In this document: positions 43,791-54,492 of the stretch, in pieces
Position numbering within the stretch: position 1 is the first letter of the stretch
How the letters are laid out: every line of letters begins with the position of its first letter
Translations under genes and position numbers: made by a program
The notes under the pieces: generated by a model
The model's database searches: none
What the model was told of the DNA's origin: nothing
What the model saw: the letters and a program-made list of their open reading frames with translations, nothing else
Assembly (NCBI RefSeq): GCF_003086295.3
Contig: NC_092048.1
Span: 40,052,425-40,116,424 of the forward strand
Length of the DNA stretch: 64,000 nt
DNA from: Arachis hypogaea
Lineage: Eukaryota; Streptophyta; Magnoliopsida; Fabales; Fabaceae
Reading direction: 5' to 3'

Positions 43791-46290
43791 TTTTTTTAAA
43801 TATAATTATATCTTAAAATTATGATAATTATAAAATAAGTCTAAAAACGAAAAATTCAAAAAATCTAAATCATAAAATTTATATTATAAGTTAGATATAT
43901 TTTTAGTGCAAATAACACAAATCAAAATAGAATGTAATATATTCATTATATGTAATATCAAATAAAATTTCTTAAAAAAAAAGTACAGAAGACATTAAAA
44001 TATTCAGATCTTGTGTTCAAATCTTGAAATCTTAATCCTTTTTGGGAAAAGACCTGCCCAAATTAAAACTTATTCTCCTGACCTTGTTATTTTGCCCAAA
44101 ACCTCTTCTCCCATCATGTTCTGCATATAATGAGGTATAATAATGCATAGAATAGAAGAGTTACACGCGTTTAAGTTTTTAAACTATATGTTATGGTTTA
44201 ATATGAAGCACTTGAAAATTATGTTGTAGACCTAAGTTTAAGACCAAATTAAAAAAAAAATGAATAAATAAATAAATTCAATCAATTCAAAAACAAAAGT
44301 TGATGTGTGCTCTAAATTTAGTAAATTATAAGAGATAAATTCTTTGTTTAACTTATCAGTATTACCATTTTCAAACATTTTGCTAAAGCTCTTCTCTTGA
44401 TAAGGTTGTGGTTGTGCTTGAAGCTTTAGTTCCATATGTCAATGTCAGGGTTCACCTGCAGTATTAACAGAATACAACTAAATGCATGCAAGATAACCAA
44501 TTCAAAGTTCGTAACTATAAATTAGCAAAAGATGTACTATCAGTAAACATAATTACAATTTTAAAGGTTTCGTTAAAAGAAAAATTATGTAAACTCACAG
44601 TATCATTTCTGAAATCATACTCCTCCAACATGGGATAATTTAATGGCAAGCACCGTTGCTTTACATTTTTAACTTGTAATAAAATGTATGAAAGCAATTG
44701 CAGTCAATATTTTGATTTCTAATAGATAAAATTTTAATTTTCTTGCAAATTAAAAATATTTTGACATCACATTATTTATTGGCAGATTCCAAATAAAAAC
44801 TCACGCAAGTAACATAAAGTTAACTTGCAAAAAGATGGAAAGATGAACTATATAATTTGGGTGACAATCAACTGTGTAAAATTAAGGATTTAGAGTGGAA
44901 TCCACTTAATGTATTTACACTTGTCATTGTGGCAATCGAAACAGCATAGAGAACAATATCAAAGCCACAACATAAAGAAAAAAGAACCTAGTAATAAAAA
45001 ACATGCTGCTAATATTATCTACTGCTTCTAATTACTGTATATATAGTAAAAAATTTTCTCTTGGATTCGAGTCAATTAACTCATCCATTCATTTGGGACC
45101 TGAATTACCAAATCTAGCATTATTTTTTCATGAAAAATAACAAAACTCTGATTTAAATTTGTGGTGTAAGTCTAGGTATCATGATGCAAAATTGAAAACA
45201 AAGGAATTTGCTTCACAGTAAATATGAATAAATAATTTTCTATAAATGATGCGCCTTGATAATAATTCTAATAATCAGGTAATTATGCAACACTGGAAAC
45301 AACAAATCTACACAAGAATTCAAACTATCAGCAACAAAAAATAAATTAAAAAACTCAGCATCCAAAGTCAGAGAATCTAACAACAAAAAAATTAAGTAAA
45401 AAATTCAAACTAAATTGAACATATAGCTAAAATATCAGCAAATAAATTGTTCTATTTTCAACAGAATCATTCAATTCAACTATTAACAAAATCAGCAAGG
45501 CAGAATAAGACAGTATTAATAAAATTCCTAAACTCAACAATGCAGCAACTCAGAAATAAATTGAACAAGTAGAATTATTCCATCTTCAACAAAATCATTT
45601 AATTAAACTATTAATAAAATTTCTAAACCCAACAAGGCAGTAACTCAACAATAAATTGAACCAGTAGCAGGAGAGGGCTCGAGATGCTGTTGCTTAGCGA
45701 GGAAAGGGTTGGTTGGTGACGGCTACTACGACAAAATTTTAGAATGCAAATACCCAAAAATCATAATCAAGAATAGCAGTAGTAAACCCAAAAATCAAAA
45801 TCAAGAATAAATTAAAATGAAGAACAATTGAAAAACTAATAATAGCAGTGAACCAAGAACATGGTTGAGTAAGAGCGTAACATAAAACCCTGAAAATTAA
45901 TAAATAATTAACTAATAAATTAATTATGAGTCAAAGAAATTAGGAAATTAAGTTTTATAATTTGAAGAAGTAAAAATAATTAAAATACAAATTTCAACAC
46001 TAATTTTAAAAATTTTGGCCTGAAATTTGGCCAACGAGCTAAACTGGATCCAAGTCCCAACATATATATACATCAACCTTGAGCTTTTCAACTCATTTCC
46101 ACACAGAGAGTGAGGGCTCCACAGTAAGAGGGGAAGGGAGGAATGAAAACCTAGGATACTATTCACTTTCGATTTCAATCGCCCATAACTTTTAATTTGG
46201 AGCTCTGATCGCCACATTGTTCGCGGCCACACGTTCGTCTCGTCGAGCTCTTCGATTCTAACCCAACAAAGTGATAAGGATCTTTAATTT
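43791..46290. other. AT-rich DNA, probable CACTA interior with two exon-like pieces
   Basis: On the minus strand two short coding-looking blocks are separated by intron-like [23 protein letters not shown] (about 44683-44605) is followed by a GTGAGT donor-like site. The second block follows TACTGCAG (about 44460) and reads VNPDIDIW before stops. They could be exons of a decayed transposase. A tandem repeat lies at 45420-45670. Nothing else is supported. Confidence 0.3.
45420..45670. repeat. Tandem repeat, period about 98 bp
   Basis: TATTAATAAAATTCCTAAAC (45513) recurs as TATTAATAAAATTTCTAAAC (45611), followed each time by AAATAAATTGAAC(A/C)AGTAG; an older partial copy precedes them. Confidence 0.6.
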
Positions 46291-46969
46291 TCATGCCAGT
46301 TCTTTGTTCTCTTATTTTTCATATTTTTAGTTTGGGAATTGAGAGATTTTGACAATTTTGGTAGTTTAGGTGCAATATAATATTGAATAATGATTGGATT
46401 TTACCCTAATCATTAATGGATAAGGTAAGAAAATTCTAAACCCTTGTGGGTTGTCCAATTTTGTGAATTCTAGTACTAATTTTGTTGAATTGTATGAATT
46501 AGATTGAATTGTGTTAAATTTGGTGTTGAATCGTTGAATTGGAGTGCTTGAAACTCAGCTTTGGGTAGTTGGAATTTATTGTGACTAATTTGGAGTCTTT
46601 GAAGCTTGAAATTTGGTGTCTTTGGCTTCGGGATGAATCGACCAAGGTATGATTTTGATTTCTCGTAGTTAATGTATAATGTTACGTGAAAACTTAGGTT
46701 AGTAAACTTTAAGATAGGAATAAACTGAATGAATTATTGATTAAGTTGTGTATGTGATATATGAATTTGAAATGAGGATTTAATGAGTGTGTATCTGTTG
46801 GAGTATGATTTTGATGATTCTAAAATGATGATGATTGATTTTTAGTGAGGATTGATGAGAAGTATTGTTTGATTTTTTATGGTGGATTTTGAAGTGAAAA
46901 GTGTTGAATAAATTGGTTGAGGAATGTTCTTGGTATTGTTGAGGCTTGGTTGAGTTGTGTGAGAAGTTA

Positions 46970-46993
46970 TGGTATATATATATATATATATAC
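46970..46993. repeat. (TA)n tract, left border of the plastid insertion
   Basis: About 22 bp of TA repeats directly before the rrn23-like sequence; a second TA tract at 47384-47409 closes the insertion. Confidence 0.9.
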
Positions 46994-47129
46994 AATGGGG
47001 TTCTTTTCACCCTTTCCTCACGGTACTACTTCACTATCGGTCACCCAGGAGTATTTAGCCTTACAAGGTGGTCCTTGCTGATTCACACGGGATTCCACGT
47101 GCCCCATGCTACTCGGGTCAGAGCGTAAC
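46994..47129 (-). rRNA. rrn23: Plastid 23S rRNA fragment (NUPT)
   Basis: About 135 bp. On the minus strand it reads GACCCGAGTAGCATGGGGCA, GGAATCCCGTGTGAATCAGC, GGCTAAATACTCCTGGGTGA and GTGAGGGAAAGGGTGAAAAG, a conserved part of domain I-II of plastid (bacterial-type) 23S rRNA. The nuclear context and small size show a non-functional nuclear copy. It is fused without a gap to a piece of ndhD, which in plastid genomes lies elsewhere. A mitochondrial origin is less likely because the partner fragment is a plastid gene. Confidence 0.85.
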
Positions 47130-47388
47130 AATTTGCATATGTTTAATCGATCTGCTGATAACAGCCTATGCATTTTGTTATCATTTCCAATTGGATGATC
47201 CATTAATCCAACTGACAGAAAATTATCAATGGATTAATTTTTTTGATTTTTACTGGAGATTCGGAATAGATGGACTCTCTATAGGACCCATTTTATTGAC
47301 GGAATTTATTACCACTATAGCTACTTTAGCGGCTCAACCGGTTACTCGAGAATCTCGATTATTCCATTTCCTGATGCTAGCAATGTAT
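47128..47388 (+). pseudogene. ndhD: Plastid ndhD fragment (NUPT)
   Basis: 87 codons, still open, match an internal part of NdhD, the plastid NAD(P)H dehydrogenase subunit 4: [40 protein letters not shown] and [12 protein letters not shown], with two membrane-segment-like hydrophobic stretches. The start (about 15 codons) and the rest of the roughly 500-residue protein are absent. It begins exactly where the 23S fragment ends (GAGCGTAACA) and ends in a TA tract. The frame has no stops, suggesting recent arrival or a short fragment spared by chance. Glycine-to-glutamate in LLTEFITT looks like a G-to-A change. Confidence 0.92.
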
Positions 47389-49676
47389 ATATATATATAT
47401 ATATATATAAGAAAAAGGTTGATGATTTGATGTTGAATTTGATGGAAAATTTATGATGAATTTGTTGAATGGATTATATGGTTGTGAATGTTGGTATATT
47501 ATAGAGTTAATGGAAGTATGTGATATTGTGTAGATATATTTTGTGTTGAATTGGTTAGGAATTTGGTTAGTTTTAGATTTGAAAAGTTGGAAAAACTTGA
47601 GATTTGAGTTTTTGGTAACAATATGATTTTTAACTAACCTCGGTGGGTTATAACTTGACTTCCAGACCCCTAAATTTTGTGAAACTTATTTTGAATGAAA
47701 ATTAGGTCTGTAAAGTTTATAATGTTCGAAGAATAGACTAAAAATAATTTTTAATAAAAAAGTTATGTGCTTTTGAAGTTTGGGTTTAAAAACACAATTT
47801 TGCAGAAAACCAGAATTTTTGGTGTGCGTGCGTACACACACTATTGTGTGCACGCATAGATCAAAGCGTTGGTGAGACTCGTGCGTACGTACGAGGGAGT
47901 GTGCACTAGGAATTTTGCAAGTTGTGCGTACGCACACCATGATGCGTACAAACACGAAGGGAAGTTCGCCTGGTGCGTTCATACGCATAGTACCATGCAT
48001 ATGCATGATGCCCTGTTTTGCACTAAAATTTTGTTTTTAACTGTTTGACCTTCCTGACAAAGCTTGTGACCCTTTGAAACCAGCATTTTGTTGAAAATTC
48101 ATAATTTTTGAACTATCAATCATTACTCCAGTTTCTCCAAACCTCTAAAAACTCTGTTTAAGGTCGGATATCTAGGTTTTAGGCTACGGAATAGGGGTAA
48201 GGGTGTTGATGGAGCTAGTTTTGGTATCAAAGGAGATTTGAGAATTGAATGATTGACTTAATGAGATATTATAAATAATGAATGAGACATGATAAGAATG
48301 ATTATGATATTATGAGATGATGATGAATGACTTTGATTGATGATGATGATTATGATCAATTTTAATTATTATTTTTGAATGAATTGAAATGATATTGAGA
48401 ATAAATTTTTGAATGAGATACATGGGTAATAGCAGCAGTAGTGGTTCGTCCCACTTACTCTGGGTCAGTGATTGAGACATCTGGACAGTAGCAGTAGTAG
48501 TGATTTATTTCACTTGCTCTGGGTTGAGTTCTTAAACACCTGCCTGGGTAGTAGCAGTAGTAATGGTTCATTCCACTTGCTCTGGGTTAAGCGAGTAGTA
48601 GCAAGGGAGTTGTGGCTCAGACCCACTTGTTCCGCGATGGGGTGTTTCTGTCCAAGGTTAGCTACCAGGACATGTCGGGTATGGTTATATAACCGACAAA
48701 TGATATCATCGGCCATAAGGCAGACATGCATCATATGCACTTGTATGTTTTGTTTGAGTATGTTTTATTTTGGCTTGCCTAATTGTTTAGCTGTAATTAA
48801 CTGCTATTTGTCCTATCTACTATACCTGTTATCTATATATGTATTTTCCTTGAGTGTATTGTATGTTTTTGCATCTGAGAGACCCCTCATATAGTGGAGG
48901 CGTGTTGAGGGTTGTTTCACTGGTGATTCGGAGGTTTGAAAGAGACAGGAGTTGAAGAGTTAGTTTAGAAATGGGAATCCTTTGGGTAGATTATTAAACT
49001 TTATGGTTTAGTATTGATTTTAAGTTTGATTCTGAGTATTGGAGTTCTAGGAAATACCTCTGGCTTTCTCGTGACCTTATATATTAACTATGTGGGCATC
49101 TTTACCATGCTGAGAATCCTTGGTTCTCATTCCATACATATTCTGCTATTTTTCAGATGCAGGTCGAGAGGCACCTCAGTGAGCATTCTGGAGACTCTTT
49201 GAAAGCGAAGAACTCTTTTGGAACTAAGTGTTTGTATTTTTTTTATGTATAAATATGTAATAGGTTCTTCGCCTTGTATATATTATATTTTGTCTTTCTT
49301 AGAAGCTAACTTAGAGAAACAGGTGTTTTGTCTTATCTTTTGGGATGCTTTTGGGTTGTATATGTATGTTTGTATATTCTGGCTGGCTTTAGTTTCGTAG
49401 GTCGAGTCTAGAGCTTGATAAGTGTATCTTTTGGAACTCCGATCTTTATGTATATAGTTTATCCTGTTCGTCCTATCTTGTTCATCCGTTTACATTTACC
49501 CGAACGAGTGTGATACATTTCTAATACGCTTTTGATTAGCTTCTTTTCTAAGGCTCCTAGTTATAATTTCTTTCTACTATATTTATATATGTATTTTTAT
49601 TTTTAGAGGTCGTAGCATCTCGCTACCTCTAGTTTACGTCGTAGGCGTAAAGATCTGTGTGGTAGGGTGTTACACA

Positions 49677-49932
49677 TAACAGAACGGCAACTCCAGACAG
49701 CTAGCTTCTACAGCGACGCAATAGCCCAGCGACGGCGACGACCACTCTAATAGCGGCGTGCATGCAGCTCGCCAACGAGCCCAAGTAGTGACGGCAGCAA
49801 CGCTGCCTTTCTCTTTCATTGTTCGTCTCTCTCTTCTTCTCTAGCTCGACGGCAGTGACAACCTCCCCTAGCTTCGCCGGCCTATCGTCTCCTCCTTCTC
49901 TTCTCCCTTTCCACTTCTTGATTTGTGTCTAG

Positions 49933-49981
<49 letters not shown>

Positions 49982-50685
49982 CGTCATTCTCTCTCCCCCT
50001 TTGGCTTTCTTCTCTGCGACGGTGATGGCGATGGCAAATGGCGATCCTCCCTCCACCAGTGCCGTCCTCCCCTTTCCTCCTCTTCTTCTCTTCTTGCTCT
50101 CCCCTAAATCCCTCATTCCCATGCTCCCTATCTTCTGTATTTCTTTCTTTCTTTCTTTGTTGAGTGTGTGAGAGTTAGTGGGTGTGTGTGTTTGAAATTA
50201 GGATAGGGTTAGGTTTTGAAAATTAGGGTTAGGGTAGTATAGGAATTTTAATAAAATTAGAAGATAGAATAGTAATTTAATATTAATCATAATTTATTTA
50301 AATTATTTTAGAAATATAATATTTATTTGTCAACTTACAAATTAGTTTTAAGTTTTAAATAAATTTTTAATTTAAAATTAAAAGTATTCTACTTGATTTT
50401 ATATTTATAAAATTAGGATTAAAATCTCAATATTTAAATTAAATCATATAAAATTCTCATTAGTTTTTAATTATTAAAATTTTAAATTTTAAATATATGA
50501 AAAATACCCAAAATCATAAAAAATTATATGAGAACCTTAATTAATTTAAACTCAAATGATTAAAACTTGATTTAGTTATAAAAAAAATTCTTGAATATTG
50601 TAACAAACAAATAACTTGTTACAAACAATATGAATTTTGTGACAAAGTAATTTTTTCTTACAAAATAATTGTATCTTTTTTAGTG
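49677..50685. other. GC-richer to AT-rich DNA ending in a TAGTG terminus
   Basis: It contains GC-rich CGACGGCGACGACC text (49720-49900), a (CT)n tract and then AT-rich DNA ending TGTATCTTTTTTAGTG at 50685, which looks like the right end of a CACTA element. It does not match the CACTA end at 42957 (different terminal sequence and flanks), so a different family is likely. Open frames at 49868-50171 are products of the CT repeat and are not supported. Confidence 0.35.
49936..49978. repeat. (CT)n microsatellite
   Basis: About 43 bp of CT repeats. Confidence 0.95.
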
Positions 50686-51000
50686 CCGGGACGTGCTGCT
50701 TCTGCCACCGCCGACGAAAAGTGCAGGGAAGGCACACGACTGAGTGCGAGACAGTGGCAAAACAAAGAGCACGATGACTTTGAGTGCGAGATCGGAGACA
50801 GTGAGAGACCGGAGAGGAGAGAGTTTGAGCAAGGAGTAACTAGCTTTTTTATTAACGTCAAACGACTTCGTTTTAAGGTTGGAGTTTCTTTTTATTTCAA
50901 ATTATAAAAAATAAGATAAAATAGGAATTTAGGATAATTATAATATAATATAATTATTTTAATTTAAAATATAAAAAAATTTAATAAGATAAAACCGTTA

Positions 51001-51184
51001 CCATATACCTCTTTTAAGTCACCTTTTTGTAAAACCGTGACCACAGACCCATTTTAGGTCATCCTCCAAAACTGTGACCATAGACTCCTTTTAGGTCACC
51101 ATAAAAAACCGTGACCATAGACTCCTTTTAGGTCACCCTTTTGTAAAACCGTGATCATAGACCCTTTTAGGTCACCCTCCAAAA
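51001..51184. repeat. GACCATAG minisatellite, CACTA-like subterminal array
   Basis: Five units of about 37 bp, e.g. TTTTAGGTCACC, TTTTGTAAAACCGTGACC and ATAGACTCC. Related to the arrays at 42985-43760. It is cut at 51185-51187, where Tat element B begins. Confidence 0.75.
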
Positions 51185-51186
51185 CC

Positions 51187-51475
51187 CGAGCTTGACCTTA
51201 CTCTCTTCAGCTTGGACAACATTGTGAAGGATGGTAAGATTGTCTCTGATGACCCTGATGATGATGATGAGGTCGAACCTCCTCCTGTGCCTGCCGCAAA
51301 AACTTCTGTTGTGCCGACTTCTTTAATTCCTTCAGCTGAGGCTGATCATCCCCGGTCAGATCCTGATTGCCAAATCTTGAACCGGGATGATGGGACAGTG
51401 GATGTGGTGCCTCTTCAGACTCGCCCTCCTTCACCCCGTGTTGATGCTGCTGAGAAGCCTTCAGATCCTCAATGA
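51187..51475 (+). pseudogene. Antisense gene of Tat element B, C-terminal fragment
   Basis: The open frame reads ELDLTLFSLDNIVKDGKIVS, then an acidic run (DDPDDDDEVEPPPVPAA) and a proline/serine-rich tail ending AEKPSDPQ with a TGA at 51473-51475. It matches the end of the antisense gene of element A (VVIDGKIVSPP). The N-terminal part with the Transposase_28-like domain is cut away at 51187. The acidic, disordered tail gives no clear function. Confidence 0.65.
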
Positions 51476-51834
51476 TTATTCTGGTCATTTGTGTAAATAT
51501 CCCGGCTTGTGGGCTTTGAACCTTTTATATGTTGTAATTGGTAGCTCTGACTTCTTGATACTCTCTTAGTTGCTTGTTTAGCAACTTTATTTTGAAAAAC
51601 AAAGTGGTTTCTCAAGCTCTTGGGGCTGACTTTTGCTAGCCTCTTGAGTTTGTTATTATTATAAGTTGTGCTTTTTCATAACATGTTTGTCTGCATCTGT
51701 CTGCATCTGTTTGGGAGTGTTGGAACTTTGTTGTCCGACTTTTTTGCATTGTCTTTGTATTTTATACTTGTGGCTTGATTCCTTTGAGGTTGTGGATGTT
51801 TGGATCCAACTTGTATGTCGGCTTCCTCCCTTTG
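51476..51834. other. 3' region of Tat element B, no gene
   Basis: T-rich DNA between the antisense gene stop and the 106-bp array; nothing coding is supported. Confidence 0.5.
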
Positions 51835-52510
51835 GTCTGAAGTTATTTCTAGTAATCCGTTTTATTTGGACCTTGTTCAGGTCTCTATTAGGAATTACCT
51901 TTTATAACGTTAAGGTTTTTGGGAGGCCGACTTCATCATGTTGGTTTCTTCTAAGTTATTTCTAGTAATCCTCTTTCTTGGACCTTTGTTAGGTCTCTTT
52001 TAGGGATTACTTTTATAACTTGTTGTTCTGGGCCGACTTCATCATGTCGGGACCTTTTAAGTTATTTTAGTAATCCTCTTTCTTGGACCTTTGTTAGGTC
52101 TCTTTTAGGGATTACTTTTATAACTTTATGTTCTTGGGCCGACTTCATCATGTCGGGCCCTTCTAAGTTATTTTGGTAATCCTCTTTCTTGGACCTTGTT
52201 CAGGTCTCTTTCAGGGATTACTTTTATAACTTTATGTTTTTGGGCCGACTTCATCATGTCGGGCCCTTCTAAGTTATTTTGGTAATCCTCTTTCTTGGAC
52301 CTTGTTCAGGTCTCTTTCAGGGATTACTTTTATAACTTTATGTTTTTGGGCCGACTTCATCATGTCGGGCCCTTCTAAGTTATTTTGGTAATCCTCTTTC
52401 TTGGACCTTGTTCAGGTCTCTCTCAGGGATTACTTTTATAACTTTATGTTTTTGGGCCGACTTCATCATGTCGGGCCCTTCTAAGTTATTTTAGTAATCC
52501 TCTTTTATAG
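51835..52510. repeat. 106-bp tandem array in Tat element B
   Basis: The landmark CCGACTTCATCATG occurs at 51927, 52033, 52139, 52245, 52351 and 52457, exactly 106 bp apart each time. The units are very similar, especially the third to sixth; a more diverged unit follows near 52568. The truncated matching array of element C, in reverse, is at 61800-62024. Confidence 0.92.
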
Positions 52511-53031
52511 GGCTGGCCAGACCTCTTTCCAGGGATTTACTTTTTATAACTTTGGCTATTGTGACTGGTCTGACTTCTTTACGTCGACCAGTCTTTAAGT
52601 TATTTTTTAGCAATCCATTTTATTAAGACCTCGTCAGGTCCTTTCTATGGATCACTTTCGATAACTTCTTGCATTATTCTGTTTTCATCTTTGCCGATTT
52701 TGTAGAAATTGGGTTTAATCCCCGTTTGGTCGACCTTTTGACGAATCTGATTTTCATCTTTGTTGGTCTTTATCGTGATCGTGAAGTGAATTTGATTTTC
52801 ACTTTCTGCCGATCTGTAGCTTGATAATTGGGCGATGAGCGTTTCAGATTAATGCGTCTTGAGAATTTATAGAAGATCTAAACAAATTTTATTCAAAAAG
52901 AAAATGCAGATATATACATGTGGGAGTTTTATCCCTCTAAGTCGGGCAATTTGTAGGTCTTCGCTTGGCACCTCATTAAAAAACCTTTTCAGGAAAAAGA
53001 GTGCGCCTTATCCTAAGATCCTTTATCATCC
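52511..53031. other. 3' noncoding region of Tat element B
   Basis: Between the array and the integrase stop. It corresponds to 61371-61800 of element C in reverse orientation. No gene. Confidence 0.6.
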
Positions 53032-53904
53032 CTAACTATAGTACCTTCTCAGGTTGCAGGCGTGCCATGACCTAGGGAGCTCTCGCCCTTCGAGTTCGGA
53101 CAGTCTGTAGTAGCCCTTTCCAAGTACTTCTATGACTCGGTAGGGTCCTTTCCAGTTTGCTGCCAGCTTTCCTTCTCCAGGTCGAGTTGTTCCGATATCA
53201 TTTCGGATTAGGATGAGGTCGTTCTCGGCAAAACTATGTGGCACTACCTTTTGATTGTATCTCGAAGCCATTCGATGTTTCAATGCCTCTTCCCAGATCC
53301 GAGCTCTTTCTTGGATTTCTGGAAGTAGGTTGAGTTCATCCCTTTGAAGTTGGGAGTTGGCTTCTTCATTATAGTGGATCACTCTGGGCGACCCTTCTTC
53401 AATCTCCACTGGGATCATTGCTTCCATTCCATAAGCTAATCCGAAGGGTGATTCCTTTGTGGTGGAATATGGCGTTGTTCGGTATGCCCATAGGATTTGT
53501 GGGAGCTCTTCGGCCCATGCTCCCTTTGTGTGCTGTAATCTCCATTTTAGCCCGGACAATATGACTTTGTTGGCAGCTTCAGCTTGTCCATTGGCTTGGG
53601 AATGTTCTACGAAAGTGAATTGGTGTTTTATGTTCAAGTTGGCCACTAACTTTCTAAAGCCTGTATCTGTGAATTGAGTGCCATTGTCCGTGGTGATGGA
53701 GTATGGAACCCCGAACCTTGTGACAATGTTTCTATATAGGAACTTTCGACTTCTTTGAGCAGTGGCGTTAGCTAGAGATTCTGCCTCGATCCATTTTGTG
53801 AAGTAGTCTACCCCTACTATGATGAATTTGACTTGTCCTGATCCCTGAGGGAAAGGTCCGAGAAGGTCGAGTCCCCATTTTGCGAATGGCCAGGGTGAGG
53901 TTAC
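53032..53904 (-). CDS. Integrase of Tat element B (partial, open)
   Basis: From the edge of C's LTR the minus strand is open for about 290 codons. It holds PWPFAKWGLDLLGPFPQGSG (first catalytic D), VDYFTKWIEAESLANATAQR, SITTDNGTQFTDTGFRKLV (second D), EHSQANGQAEAANKVIL (E) and the C-terminal NWKGPYRVIEVLGKGYYRLS, ending ELPRSWHACNLRRYYS. The DDE triad and C-terminal module are intact; the zinc-binding N-terminus is missing because C is inserted at 53904. As part of a truncated polyprotein it cannot be expressed normally. Confidence 0.88.
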   Translation of the reverse strand, partial: VTSPWPFAKWGLDLLGPFPQGSGQVKFIIVGVDYFTKWIEAESLANATAQRSRKFLYRNIVTRFGVPYSITTDNGTQFTDTGFRKLVANLNIKHQFTFVEHSQANGQAEAANKVILSGLKWRLQHTKGAWAEELPQILWAYRTTPYSTTKESPFGLAYGMEAMIPVEIEEGSPRVIHYNEEANSQLQRDELNLLPEIQERARIWEEALKHRMASRYNQKVVPHSFAENDLILIRNDIGTTRPGEGKLAANWKGPYRVIEVLGKGYYRLSELEGRELPRSWHACNLRRYYS

Positions 53905-54451
53905 TGTTCATACCCTGGGTCGAACTGTCTGATTCGGGATGTTTAGCGACAAAGTGACCGACCTCTTCAGGTCAGACCATCCGACCTCTTCTTAAAGAGT
54001 TCGGCCAAATTGCCAGAAAAGCCCAATAAAGGACCCAAATAGAGGAACATGACCCAAATCATAAGGCAGCCCAAGCCTATAGAGATAATGGCGGTTCCCT
54101 TGAAGATAAGATGACCTCGCTCAAAGATAAGATAAGATAAAGATAACTAACTTATCTTATCTAAAAAAGGTCACTTCTCACCATTATAAATACACTGGAG
54201 CACCCAGGTATAACTCATACTCTGATCCTACTAAAAACCTGCTTAATACCCTTGCTAACTTAAGCATCGGAGTCCCTTGTAGGTACCACCACGGCACCAT
54301 CCTCCGGTGACAAAGGATCAGCAGCGCAGCCAGTCCAACAAGTCGAGCCCGACAGCTCCGGTCGCCACCCACCAGCCGGACACGTCATCTCCGACCAGTA
54401 CAGAAGATCTCGTCCGAGATCGACCTACAGTTTCAGGTAACCCTCGGAACA
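53905..54451 (+). repeat. 5' LTR of Tat element C
   Basis: 547 bp from TGTTCATACCCTGG to CCCTCGGAACA (TG...CA). It has a TATAAATA box at 54185-54192. Strongly similar to D's LTR (62563-63108). Confidence 0.9.
54185..54192 (+). promoter_or_regulatory. TATA box in the LTR of element C
   Basis: TATAAATA followed by CACTGGAGCACC, identical in D's LTR at 62849. Confidence 0.65.
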
Positions 54452-54452
54452 T

Positions 54453-54470
54453 TGGCGCCGTTACTGGGGA
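54453..54470 (+). promoter_or_regulatory. Primer-binding site of Tat element C (tRNA-Asp)
   Basis: TGGCGCCGTTACTGGGGA begins one base after the LTR end; two changes from the complement of the tRNA-Asp 3' end. Confidence 0.85.
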
Positions 54471-54492
54471 ATCTGGAAGTCATCCCACCACC

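Larger units (their letters stand above)
46290..49676 (-). mobile_element. LTR-like block of family Z (copy 2), with a plastid insertion
   Basis: Minus-strand start TGTAACACCCTACCACACAG at 49676, then the same ordered landmarks as copy 1 (3328-9194): the ATGCAGGTC segment at 49157, CATCATATGCA at 48730, repeated GGTTCGTCCCACTTACTCTG-like units at 48440-48620, GCGTACGCACAC stretches and TTGACTTCCAGACCCC. The left border is uncertain. Within it, at 46994-47388, is plastid DNA between two TA tracts. No coding domain belongs to the block itself. Confidence 0.5.
51187..53904 (-). mobile_element. Tat element B, 3' part only
   Basis: On the minus strand: integrase (53904-53032), 3' region, a 106-bp tandem array, and the end of the antisense gene (plus strand, 51187-51475). 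The 5' side is replaced by the LTR of element C starting at 53905, and the 3' side stops abruptly at the GACCATAG array. The integrase is one uninterrupted frame, so B is not very old. The matching RT fragment in the same orientation lies at 62025-62562, beyond C. Confidence 0.82.

Noticed and set aside
47018..47203. 61-codon minus frame as a protein gene
   Set aside because: It is the translation of plastid 23S rRNA and ndhD antisense sequence.
49868..50171. Three overlapping open frames rich in SLSLSL or RERERE
   Set aside because: They are translations of the (CT)n microsatellite and its flanks.
42957..50685. A single 7.7-kb CACTA element from CACTATAAC to TTTTTTAGTG
   Set aside because: The terminal sequences do not match as inverted repeats and the flanking 3-bp sequences differ (ATA versus CCG). 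The two ends more likely belong to different elements.
51212..51488. Minus frame overlapping the antisense gene end of element B
   Set aside because: The plus frame matches the antisense gene of element A (DGKIVS); the minus one is a shadow of it.
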